The notes beneath the pieces were generated by a model. That model was not told the origin of the DNA. It searched no databases and was given only the letters and a program-made list of their open reading frames with translations. Made by a program: the position numbers and the translations under genes. Shown one piece after another: positions 43,991 through 50,801 of a stretch of 50,801 bases of DNA. This stretch comes from Carideicomes alvinocaridis (GTDB lineage Bacteria; Pseudomonadota; Alphaproteobacteria; Rhodobacterales; Rhodobacteraceae). Positions within the stretch are counted from its first letter, which is position 1. Each line of letters opens with the position of its first letter. Where the stretch lies: NCBI GenBank assembly GCA_005473895.2, contig SRJI02000031.1, positions 1 to 50,801 of the forward strand, given 5' to 3'.

Positions 43991-46306
43991 TCAGGTAAAG
44001 CTGTTGTCCCGCGGGAAGCCTCGCGGCGCCATCCGGCCGGTGCCCGCGCGCTTGCCGGTCCAGTCGGCGAGGTCGCTCTCGGTCCGGGTCCGGCCCGCCG
44101 GGTCGCGCCACGACAGCCCCTGCGCGAGGTCGAAGGTGGTGGCATCGCTCAGCCCGCCATCCTTGTACTTCTGCAGCCGCACGCCCTTGCCGCGCGCCAT
44201 CTCGGGCAGCTCCTCGACCGGGAAGACCAGCACCTTGCGGTTCTCGCCCACCACGGCCACGTGATCGCCCGCCACCGGCTTGCAGACCTTCGCCTTCACG
44301 TCGCCGCGCACGTTCAGCGCCTGCTTGCCGGATCGGGTCTGTGCGACCACCTCGTCCTCGGTCACGACAAACCCGTCGCCCGCCGAGGAGGCCAGCAGCA
44401 GCTTGCGCCCCGGCCGGTGGATGAACAGATCGACGATCCCCGCCTCGTTCGGCAGGTCCACCATGAGGCGCAGCGGTTCGCCCATGCCGCGGCCGCCGGG
44501 CAGGTTCGCCGCGCTTACCGTGTAGAACCGCCCGTTGGTCCCGAAGACCAGCAGCCGGTCCGTCGTCTCCGCGTGGAAGATGAAGCGCGGGCCGTCCCCG
44601 TCCTTGAACTTCAGCTCGCGGTTCAGGTCGATATGGCCGGTCATCGCACGGATCCAGCCCATCTGCGAACAGACCACGGTGATCGGCTCTCGGTCGATCA
44701 TCGCCTCCAGCGGGACCTCCTCGACCTCGCCGGCCTCGGCAAAGGTGCTCTGGCGGGTGCCATTCACGTAGCTGTTGCCGAACTTGGCCTTCACCTCCTT
44801 CAGCTCGTCGGAGATGCGGGCCCATTGCAGGTCCTCGCTGTCCAGCAGGTCCTCGAGCTCCGCGCGCTCTTCCATTAGGGCGTCGCGTTCCTTGACCAGC
44901 TCGATCTCTTCCAGGCGCCGCAGGGACCGCAGGCGCATGTTGAGGATCGCCTCGGCCTGCACCTCGGTGAGGCCCGGCTCGTCCCCTTCGGCCACCCGCG
45001 GCGGGGCGACGTAATCCTTCTCGGACATCGCCCGCACGTGGTCGCGGCCCCAGTCCTCGCGCATCAGCGCGGCCTTCGGGTCGTCGTCGTAGCGGATGAT
45101 GTCGATCACCCGGTCGAGGTTGAGGAAGGCGACGATCAGCCCCTCCAGCACCTCCAGCCGATGGTCGATCTTTTCCATCCGGTGCCGCGAGCGGCGGATC
45201 AGCACGTCGCGCCTGTGGTCGAGGAAGGCGCGCAGCACCTCCTTGAGCGAACAGACCTTGGGCGTCACACCGTCGATCAGCACGTTCATGTTGAGCGAGA
45301 AGCGGATCTCCAGGTCGGAATTGCGATAGAGCATCCCCATCAGCACCTCGGGGTCCACGTTCTTGGACCGCGGCTCGAGGATGATGCGGATGTCGTCGGC
45401 GCTTTCGTCCCGGACATCGGCAAGGACCGGCACCTTCTTGGTCTGGATGACCTCGGCGATCTTCTCGATCAGCTTGGATTTCTGCACCTGGTAGGGGATT
45501 TCCGTGACCACCACCTGCCACAGGCCGCGCCCCAAATCCTCCTTGTGCCAGCGGGCGCGCAGGCGGAAGGCGCCGCGGCCGGTGCGATAGGCCTGGGCGA
45601 TGCTTTCCTTCGGCTCCACGATCACGCCGCCGGTGGGGAAGTCCGGGCCCGGCACGTAGTTCAGCAGCGTGTCGTCGCGCACGTCCGGCACCTTGATCAT
45701 GTGCCGGCAGGCATCCACCAGCTCGCCGATATTGTGCGGCGGGATCGAGGTCGCCATGCCCACGGCGATGCCGCTGGCGCCGTTGGCCAGAAGGTTCGGG
45801 AAGGCGGCGGGCAGCACCACGGGTTCGCGCAGGGTGCCGTCGTAATTGTCGCGGAAGTCGACCGAATCCTCGTTCAGCCCTTCCAGCAGCGCCTCGGCCA
45901 CCACGGTCAGCCGCGCCTCGGTGTAGCGCGAGGCCGCCGGGTTGTCGCCGTCGATATTGCCGAAGTTGCCCTGGCCGTCGACCAGCGGGTAGCGCACGTT
46001 GAACGGCTGGGCGAGCCGAGCCATCGCATCGTAGATCGCGCTGTCGCCGTGGGGGTGGTAGTTCCCCATCACGTCACCCGAGATCTTGGCCGACTTTCGG
46101 AAACCTCCGGTTGCGGAAAGTCTGAGTTCACGCATCGCGAACAATATCCGGCGATGCACCGGCTTCAGGCCATCGCGGGCATCCGGCAGCGCCCGGTGCA
46201 TGATGGTCGACAGCGCATAGGTCAGGTAGCGGTCGCCGATCGCCCGGCGCAACGGCTCGGCGGTGACATTGGGGTTCATGTTGGGGTCTTCAACATCGTC
46301 GGACAT
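43991..46306 (-). CDS. parC: DNA topoisomerase IV subunit A
   Basis: 771 residues, within the ParC range. It decatenates daughter chromosomes together with ParE. The winged-helix and tower region has a [14 protein letters not shown] start, the quinolone-region [20 protein letters not shown] (Ser present) and the catalytic Tyr in [12 protein letters not shown] long coiled-coil segment ([20 protein letters not shown]) and a C-terminal beta-pinwheel follow. The GyrA box QRRGGKG is absent, which fits ParC rather than GyrA. Confidence 0.94.
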   Translation of the reverse strand: MSDDVEDPNMNPNVTAEPLRRAIGDRYLTYALSTIMHRALPDARDGLKPVHRRILFAMRELRLSATGGFRKSAKISGDVMGNYHPHGDSAIYDAMARLAQPFNVRYPLVDGQGNFGNIDGDNPAASRYTEARLTVVAEALLEGLNEDSVDFRDNYDGTLREPVVLPAAFPNLLANGASGIAVGMATSIPPHNIGELVDACRHMIKVPDVRDDTLLNYVPGPDFPTGGVIVEPKESIAQAYRTGRGAFRLRARWHKEDLGRGLWQVVVTEIPYQVQKSKLIEKIAEVIQTKKVPVLADVRDESADDIRIILEPRSKNVDPEVLMGMLYRNSDLEIRFSLNMNVLIDGVTPKVCSLKEVLRAFLDHRRDVLIRRSRHRMEKIDHRLEVLEGLIVAFLNLDRVIDIIRYDDDPKAALMREDWGRDHVRAMSEKDYVAPPRVAEGDEPGLTEVQAEAILNMRLRSLRRLEEIELVKERDALMEERAELEDLLDSEDLQWARISDELKEVKAKFGNSYVNGTRQSTFAEAGEVEEVPLEAMIDREPITVVCSQMGWIRAMTGHIDLNRELKFKDGDGPRFIFHAETTDRLLVFGTNGRFYTVSAANLPGGRGMGEPLRLMVDLPNEAGIVDLFIHRPGRKLLLASSAGDGFVVTEDEVVAQTRSGKQALNVRGDVKAKVCKPVAGDHVAVVGENRKVLVFPVEELPEMARGKGVRLQKYKDGGLSDATTFDLAQGLSWRDPAGRTRTESDLADWTGKRAGTGRMAPRGFPRDNSFT

Positions 46307-46541
46307 AGATGATGTGTAGCCTCGCGCAGGTTCAGCGTAAAGGTGCGACCGCCCCCTGACCCGGGATCAATCGCGGCTGCCCCCGGCCTCGCCCGGCGCC
46401 GGCGGGGGGATGCTGCGGCGGTGCATTGGCGGCCGCGCCGGGCGGTTTCAAGCAAAACGTCAGGGAACCGGCGGAAGATTGCCACGTTGCCTCTTCAACG
46501 GCTGCTACCGGCCAAGCACTCGATTTGAAGAGGAATTAGCG

Positions 46542-47225
46542 ATGTGGCGCTTCATCTGCCTGACTTTCGGCTTTCTCGCCGTGACGTTCTACCAGCTCAG
46601 CGGCGGGGCGAATTTCCAGCCCATTGACCGCAACGCGCCACAGGCCGGGGCCGCAGAGGCCGCGACGGCCGAGGCCGAGACCGACGCCGCCGTGCCGCAG
46701 GATCCGACTCAGACCGCCTCGCGTCGGGCGGCGGAGCGTCCGATGGACGACACGGTCGAAGGGCTGGGCATCACCCTTGCCTCGATGCGCGCCCCCGCCA
46801 GCGTTCCCGAGGCCAGCGCCCAGGCCGCCCGCGTTTCTGCTCCCGCCGGCACGCCCTCCGCGGCGATTGCCGACACGGAGCTGGCCAGCGCGGACGATTC
46901 CCATGCGTTCACCTTCACCGCCGCCCGCTCGGCCGCGCGCCAGGACGAACTTCCCGCCGCCGCCGCATCGGCGCCCAAGGCCCGTCCCGAGGTGGTCGAG
47001 GTCTCGCTGCCGCGGTCCAGCCGCCACGAGACCCGCGAGGTGATCGCCAATGTCGTGAACATGCGCATCGGCCCGTCGACCGGCTACAGCGTGCTGGCCC
47101 AGCTCAACCGCGGCGACCGGGTCGAAGTGCTGCGCGAGCCGGGCAACGGCTGGGTCAAGCTGCGGACCGTCGAGGGCAACCGCGTGGGCTGGATGTCCGC
47201 CCGCCTGCTCGCCCGCGCCGACTGA
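46542..47225 (+). CDS. SH3 domain-containing exported protein
   Basis: 227 residues from ATG 46542, with AGAGGAA 8-9 bases upstream. A short hydrophobic N-terminus (MWRFICLTFGFLAVTFYQLSG, core FICLTFGFLAV) is a signal peptide or anchor. A long Ala/Pro/Glu-rich, probably disordered stretch follows, and residues about 165-225 form a bacterial SH3 (SH3_3) domain: VVNMRIGPSTGYSVLAQLNR, GDRVEVLRE, GNGWVKLRT and GWMSARLL. Such domains often bind peptidoglycan. Its own role is unknown; it is divergent from parC. Confidence 0.85.
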   Translation: MWRFICLTFGFLAVTFYQLSGGANFQPIDRNAPQAGAAEAATAEAETDAAVPQDPTQTASRRAAERPMDDTVEGLGITLASMRAPASVPEASAQAARVSAPAGTPSAAIADTELASADDSHAFTFTAARSAARQDELPAAAASAPKARPEVVEVSLPRSSRHETREVIANVVNMRIGPSTGYSVLAQLNRGDRVEVLREPGNGWVKLRTVEGNRVGWMSARLLARAD

Positions 47226-47334
47226 CGACAGAGGCGCCGGGCCTGCGAAATCCCGACGCATCACGTTTGGAGCGCCTTCGCTTTTGCCGGCGGAGGCGCT
47301 ACATGCATGGGCAGACCGGAACGACGAGGCGCCC

Positions 47335-47547
47335 ATGACCGAAGATCCGCTTTTCATTATGGTGGCCGTTGCCATGCTGGCGGTGGTGGTGATCCTCGCC
47401 ATAGGCATCAGCCAGTTTGGCAAGGGCACGCGCGAGGCGGCCAAGCGCTCCAACAAGATGATGCAGCTCCGGATCGCGGCGCAATTCGTCGCGGTGCTTC
47501 TGATCCTCGCCTTCGTGGCGATCCGCGGCTCGATGGGGGCGCATTGA
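47335..47547 (+). CDS. Twin-transmembrane protein (HIG1-like)
   Basis: 70 residues from ATG 47335 (GACGAGG upstream). Two membrane helices (MVAVAMLAVVVILAIGI and IAAQFVAVLLILAFVAI) flank a basic loop GKGTREAAKRSNKMMQLR. This is the short twin-TM or HIG1_N type found in front of the cobalamin adenosyltransferase gene in Rhodobacteraceae. HIG1 relatives support cytochrome oxidase supercomplexes; that role is not shown for this form. Its stop overlaps the ATG of the next gene. Confidence 0.8.
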   Translation: MTEDPLFIMVAVAMLAVVVILAIGISQFGKGTREAAKRSNKMMQLRIAAQFVAVLLILAFVAIRGSMGAH

Positions 47548-48119
47548 TGGTCGTTCTTAACCGGATCTACACCCGCACCGGCGACAAGGGGGAAACCGCG
47601 CTCGGCGACGGCACCCGGGTGCCGAAGCAATCGGCCCGCGTGGGGGCCTATGGCACGGTGGACGAGCTCAACGCCTTCGCCGGCATCGCCCGGCAGGAGG
47701 CCGAGGGCGAGGTGGATATTGCGCTGACCCGGATCCAGAACGACCTGTTCGACCTAGGCGCCGATCTGGCGACCCCCGACCTGGCCCGCGATTCCGAGCG
47801 GAAATACACGCCCCTTCGGATGGTCGAGTCGCAGGTCACCCGGCTGGAGACGGAGATCGACGCGATGAACGACCGGCTGGAGCCGCTGCGCAGCTTTATC
47901 CTGCCCGGCGGGTCGGCCTTGGCGGCGCATCTGCATGTCTGCCGCACCGTGGCGCGCCGGGCAGAGCGCGAGGCGGTCGAGCTGGCCAGCGCCGAAGAGG
48001 TGAACCCCCACGCGGTGCGCTACCTCAACAGGCTGTCGGACTGGTTCTTCGTCGCCGCCCGCATCGCCAATGACGAGGGCCGCGCCGACGTGCTCTGGGT
48101 GCCCGGCGCGAACCGTTGA
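47547..48119 (+). CDS. Cob(I)yrinic acid a,c-diamide / cobalamin adenosyltransferase, PduO type
   Basis: 190 residues, ATG overlapping the previous stop. It converts cob(I)alamin and ATP to adenosylcobalamin. PduO-family motifs are YTRTGDKGETALGDG (ATP-binding N-terminus, about 8-22), YGTVDELNAFAG, LPGGSALAAHLHVCRTVARR with the catalytic Arg region, and YLNRLSDWFFVAARIAN. The product is the cofactor of the ethylmalonyl-CoA and methylmalonyl-CoA mutases, which places it in the same physiology as mcd and etfBA. Confidence 0.93.
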   Translation: MVVLNRIYTRTGDKGETALGDGTRVPKQSARVGAYGTVDELNAFAGIARQEAEGEVDIALTRIQNDLFDLGADLATPDLARDSERKYTPLRMVESQVTRLETEIDAMNDRLEPLRSFILPGGSALAAHLHVCRTVARRAEREAVELASAEEVNPHAVRYLNRLSDWFFVAARIANDEGRADVLWVPGANR

Positions 48120-48355
48120 TCGCGGTCTGATCGTGTGGGAGCTACGAGGCCGGGCACGGACCGACCGGGGTTTTCGGGATTGCGGTAGATGGAGCGAGCA
48201 GCTGGCCCCTGTCTCCGCTTCCGTAAGATGTGACCCGCTCCGGCTTCCTCGGACAATGTCCCGCTCCGGCCGTGCCGCTTCAGGCCAATGGCGTTCCGCT
48301 TTCCCAGTGTCGTGGGGCCATGTGGAAAGAGATCGCAACGCCCAAGCCGCAGCCT

Positions 48356-49771
48356 TCACTCCGCCGGATCAACCCCCTCCACCGGTTCGGCCTGCAGCCA
48401 GACCCCGCCCTCGGGCCGCAGCGTCAGGATCATCACCGGCTCCGGCGCCTTGCCCGCCACCGGGGTGAAGCGGAACCGCGACAGCAGCGTGGCGAGAATG
48501 ATCACCGCTTCCTGCACGGCGAAGGAGGCGCCGATGCAGATCCGCGGCCCGTCCCCGAAGGGCAGGTAGGCATAGCGCCGGATCGCCTTGCGGTCGGCAA
48601 AGCGCTCCGGGCGGAACGCGTCGGGATCGTCCCACAGCAGGTGATTGCGATGCAGCGCGTAGATCGGGATCATCACCGTGTCGCCCGGCCGGACCTCCCG
48701 CCCGCAAAGCTCGTCGGCCTCCAGCGCCGTGCGCGAGAGCAGCCCGGCCGAGGGGTAAAGCCGCAGCGTCTCGTCCACGATCTGCCGGATATAGGGCAGA
48801 TGCTCCACGTCCTCCGCCCCGGCGGCGCGCCCCTGCAGCACCGCCTGCGCTTCGGCCCGCGCCCGCGCCTGGACCTCCTGGTCGAAGGCACAGAGATAGA
48901 GCGCCCATGACAGGGCCAGCGCCGTCGTCTCGTGCCCGGCGACGATGAAGGTCAGGAGGTTGTCGCGCAGCTCGGCCGTGTTCATCCGGCGCTGCGTCTC
49001 GGGATCCTCGCCGCGCATCAGCAGGTCCAGCAGGTCGGGCACCTCGGCCGAGGGGCCGCGGGCTTCGCGCGCCTCGATGGCGCGGTCGGCCACCCGCTTC
49101 ATCTGCCGCACCGCCTTGCCGGTCATCATCCGGCCCGGCCGCGGGACCCAGACGGGCAGGCCCAGCAGGTCGAACAGCGACACTTTCCCGGCCTCCGAGA
49201 TATAATCGTCGATGGCGCGATGCACCGCCTCCCGGTCGAAGGCGCCGGTCCCGGAAAAGGTCACGTCCGAGATCACGTCGAAGGTCGTCTCCACCATCTC
49301 CTCGTAGAGGTCGACCGCGCGGCCCCCGGCGCGGGCCAGCCGCTCGCAGGTGCGATCCGCCGCGGCGCTCATCACCGGGGCCAGGTTGGTGACGTTGCGA
49401 TGGGTGAAGGCGGGGGCGGCGGTGCGGCGCTGCCAGCGCCAATGCGCTCCCTCGGCGATGAACAGCGATTCGCCGATCGCCGGGCGCAGGATGTTCTTCG
49501 ACAGGTCGGATTTCGGGTAGGCGTCCAGCCGCTCCAGCAGGATGCGGCGCAGGGCGTCCGGATCCATCACCATGTGCCAGCGCGTGCCCATCCGCCCCGA
49601 GACCATGGGCTGCCGCGTGGCGATCTCGGGGATGATCGACAGCACGTTGCGCCGCACCGCGTTCAGGCTGCGCAGGATGCCCCAGGGCTCGCGCACCAGC
49701 GGCACCCGGACCGGCAGGTCCGCGTGCTCGGGGGCGGGGGCGTTGGAGGCGGGGGCGGAGGGATCGCTCAT
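48356..49771 (-). CDS. Cytochrome P450
   Basis: 471 residues, soluble type. The I-helix oxygen-binding motif is FIVAGHETTALALSW, the K-helix ExxR is ETLRLYP, the PERF region is FRPERFADR, and the heme loop FGDGPRICIG supplies the Cys ligand. No redox partner (ferredoxin or reductase) is next to it, so electrons must come from elsewhere. The N-terminal residues 1-20 are Pro/Ala-rich. The substrate is unknown; the overall pattern resembles the CYP4/CYP102-like fatty acid or alkane group more than the CYP101 group, which is a weak inference. Confidence 0.92.
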   Translation of the reverse strand: MSDPSAPASNAPAPEHADLPVRVPLVREPWGILRSLNAVRRNVLSIIPEIATRQPMVSGRMGTRWHMVMDPDALRRILLERLDAYPKSDLSKNILRPAIGESLFIAEGAHWRWQRRTAAPAFTHRNVTNLAPVMSAAADRTCERLARAGGRAVDLYEEMVETTFDVISDVTFSGTGAFDREAVHRAIDDYISEAGKVSLFDLLGLPVWVPRPGRMMTGKAVRQMKRVADRAIEAREARGPSAEVPDLLDLLMRGEDPETQRRMNTAELRDNLLTFIVAGHETTALALSWALYLCAFDQEVQARARAEAQAVLQGRAAGAEDVEHLPYIRQIVDETLRLYPSAGLLSRTALEADELCGREVRPGDTVMIPIYALHRNHLLWDDPDAFRPERFADRKAIRRYAYLPFGDGPRICIGASFAVQEAVIILATLLSRFRFTPVAGKAPEPVMILTLRPEGGVWLQAEPVEGVDPAE

Positions 49772-49877
49772 CCCCGGAATATAGGCCCGCGGCCCGGACC
49801 CGGCAAAGGGCGGCGCGATTGCACTGGCCCGGCGCGGCCGTTAGAAGCGCCCGGACGGCCATTTCGGAGGACCCGCC

Positions 49878-50525
49878 ATGATCCGCCACGCCATGCTTGT
49901 CGCCGCGCTGCTGCTCGGCGCCTGTTCCACCGGCAACGACCTGGACGAGGCTCCGGCGCCGCTGGGCGATTTCGCGCTTGGCCACAACGTCGTGGTGGCG
50001 CCCAACCTCGTGCAGGGCCCGCTTTCGCGCGAGGCCACGCCCGACGAATGGACCGCCGCGGTCAAGTCCGCCGTGGCGCAGCGCTTTGACCGCTACCAGT
50101 CGGAAAAGCTTTATAATTTCGGCATCTCGGTGGAGGGTTACGTGCTGGCCCAGCCCGGCGTGCCGCTGGTGATGGCGCCGAAATCGGTGCTGATCGTGCG
50201 GCTCACGGTCTGGGACGATGCCGAGGGGCGCAAGCTGAACGAGGAACCGGAAGAGATCACCGTGATCGAAAGCCTCGGCGACGGCGCGCTGATCGGCTCG
50301 GGCTACACCCTGACGCGGGAAGAGCAGATCGAGCGGCTCTCGCGCGGAATGGCCAAGCAGATCGAGAAGTTCCTGGTCAAGCAGAACCGCTACGAGGGAT
50401 GGTTCGGCGGGCCCGGTGCGAAACCGGTCATCACCACCGCGGAGAACCGCCGCAAGCTGGCCGAGATCGCGGCGGCCCGCCCGGCGGCAGCGACCACGGG
50501 CCCGGCCCGGCCCGCGGCGGAGTGA
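49878..50525 (+). CDS. Putative lipoprotein of unknown function
   Basis: 215 residues from ATG 49878 (GGAGGA upstream). The signal peptide ends in a lipobox LLLGACSTG with Cys about residue 16, so it is lipid-anchored, probably at the outer membrane. The mature part has WTAAVKSAVAQRFDRYQSEK, a GISVEGYVLAQPGVPLVMAP stretch and VWDDAEGRKLNEEPEEITVI; I do not recognise the family. The C-terminus is Ala/Pro-rich. It is divergent from the P450 gene and codirectional with tuf. Confidence 0.8.
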   Translation: MIRHAMLVAALLLGACSTGNDLDEAPAPLGDFALGHNVVVAPNLVQGPLSREATPDEWTAAVKSAVAQRFDRYQSEKLYNFGISVEGYVLAQPGVPLVMAPKSVLIVRLTVWDDAEGRKLNEEPEEITVIESLGDGALIGSGYTLTREEQIERLSRGMAKQIEKFLVKQNRYEGWFGGPGAKPVITTAENRRKLAEIAAARPAAATTGPARPAAE

Positions 50526-50586
50526 AGGCAGGGCGGCGGCGCCTCGCGCCACCCCGCGTCCCGGCCGCACCTCTGTCAGGAGGCGC

Positions 50587-50615
50587 TTGATTTTCCGATT
50601 TCAAGCCAATACATC
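50587..50615 (+). promoter_or_regulatory. Candidate promoter of tuf
   Basis: TTGATT (50587-50592), 17-bp spacer, TACATC (50610-50615). The -10 match is moderate. It is 48 bp before ATG 50663. Confidence 0.4.
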
Positions 50616-50662
50616 GGCGCGCGATGCGAAACGGGTCGTGGACCCCCAAAGGCGAGGCCAAG

Positions 50663-50801
50663 ATGGCAAAGGAAAAGTTTGAGCGCGGCAAACCGCACTG
50701 CAACATCGGCACGATCGGACACGTGGACCACGGCAAGACGACGCTGACGGCGGCGATCACGAAGTATTTCGGCGATTTCCGGGCCTACGACCAGATCGAC
50801 G
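50663..50801 (+). CDS. tuf: Elongation factor Tu, N-terminal part (cut by the window edge)
   Basis: 46 codons from ATG 50663 to the window end: the opening [18 protein letters not shown] leads into [19 protein letters not shown], the G1 loop of translational GTPases, and the expected AYDQID. EF-Tu delivers aminoacyl-tRNA to the ribosome. Whether this is the only tuf copy or one of two cannot be told here. Confidence 0.96.
   Translation, partial: MAKEKFERGKPHCNIGTIGHVDHGKTTLTAAITKYFGDFRAYDQID

Noticed and set aside
48120-48355. A small gene between the adenosyltransferase and the P450
   Set aside because: The open frames here are short, without ribosome-binding sites, and continue as antisense readings of the P450 gene.
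50663-50801. Cys in the EF-Tu start (KPHCNIG instead of KPHVNIG) as an unusual substitution
   Set aside because: From memory, Cys at this place is common in alphaproteobacterial EF-Tu, so it is not notable.

Overview
This is a GC-rich stretch of an alphaproteobacterial chromosome, most likely from the Rhodobacteraceae (Roseobacter/Rhodobacter group). The clues are the conserved neighbourhoods pckA–chvI–chvG–hprK–rapZ–EIIA–HPr and etfBA–DUF6473–hbd, a methylsuccinyl-CoA dehydrogenase of the ethylmalonyl-CoA pathway, small family-typical proteins (DUF1491, YdcH/DUF465, twin-TM), and dispersed repeats of a kind I associate with this family. It is mostly core chromosome. No prophage, transposase, CRISPR array, rRNA or tRNA was seen.

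Layout. 1-600: end of a tRNA-modifying methyltransferase and a small DUF465 protein. 780-5430: a TetR repressor divergent from a tightly overlapping four-gene operon (flavin monooxygenase, BASS-type transporter, NAD-epimerase, SDR), the best candidate here for an undescribed pathway. 5549-9375: hemN with a likely FnrL site, a BoxR/BzdR-like HTH plus shikimate-kinase fusion regulator, and a CbpA/CbpM co-chaperone pair. 9614-16252: the rod-shape operon mreB-mreC-mreD-mrdA-rodA with a GhrA-type reductase at its tail. 16857-20554: a secreted metallo-beta-lactamase-fold protein, a D-2-hydroxyacid dehydrogenase-like flavoprotein, and a GcvA-type LysR regulator that seems to start at CTG. 20640-26616: housekeeping genes acpS, lepB, rnc, an EamA transporter with a 24-bp in-frame duplication, era, DUF1491, recO and trmO.

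26620-32232: mcd and a divergent TSUP transporter, then an AT-rich gene-poor stretch of about 770 bp with strong hairpins, then a little-known trio (XRE regulator, LysR-type HTH fused to a non-LysR sensor-like domain, GNAT-like acyltransferase). 32404-39943: pckA, the ChvG/ChvI envelope and acid-stress two-component system, the HprK/RapZ/EIIA/HPr regulatory phosphotransfer set, and a lysophospholipid acyltransferase. 39968-48119: hbd, DUF6473, etfA, etfB, parC, an SH3 protein, a twin-TM protein and a PduO-type cobalamin adenosyltransferase. 48356-50801: a cytochrome P450, a lipoprotein and the start of tuf.

How the genes fit together. Mcd, EtfAB, Hbd and the adenosyltransferase (which makes the cofactor for B12-dependent mutases) all serve acyl-CoA and C2 assimilation through the ethylmalonyl-CoA pathway, and pckA carries that carbon into gluconeogenesis. 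ChvGI with HprK, HPr and EIIA is the usual alphaproteobacterial node linking carbon state and envelope stress, and it sits next to pckA. All functions are read from sequence and family knowledge; nothing was searched or computed.
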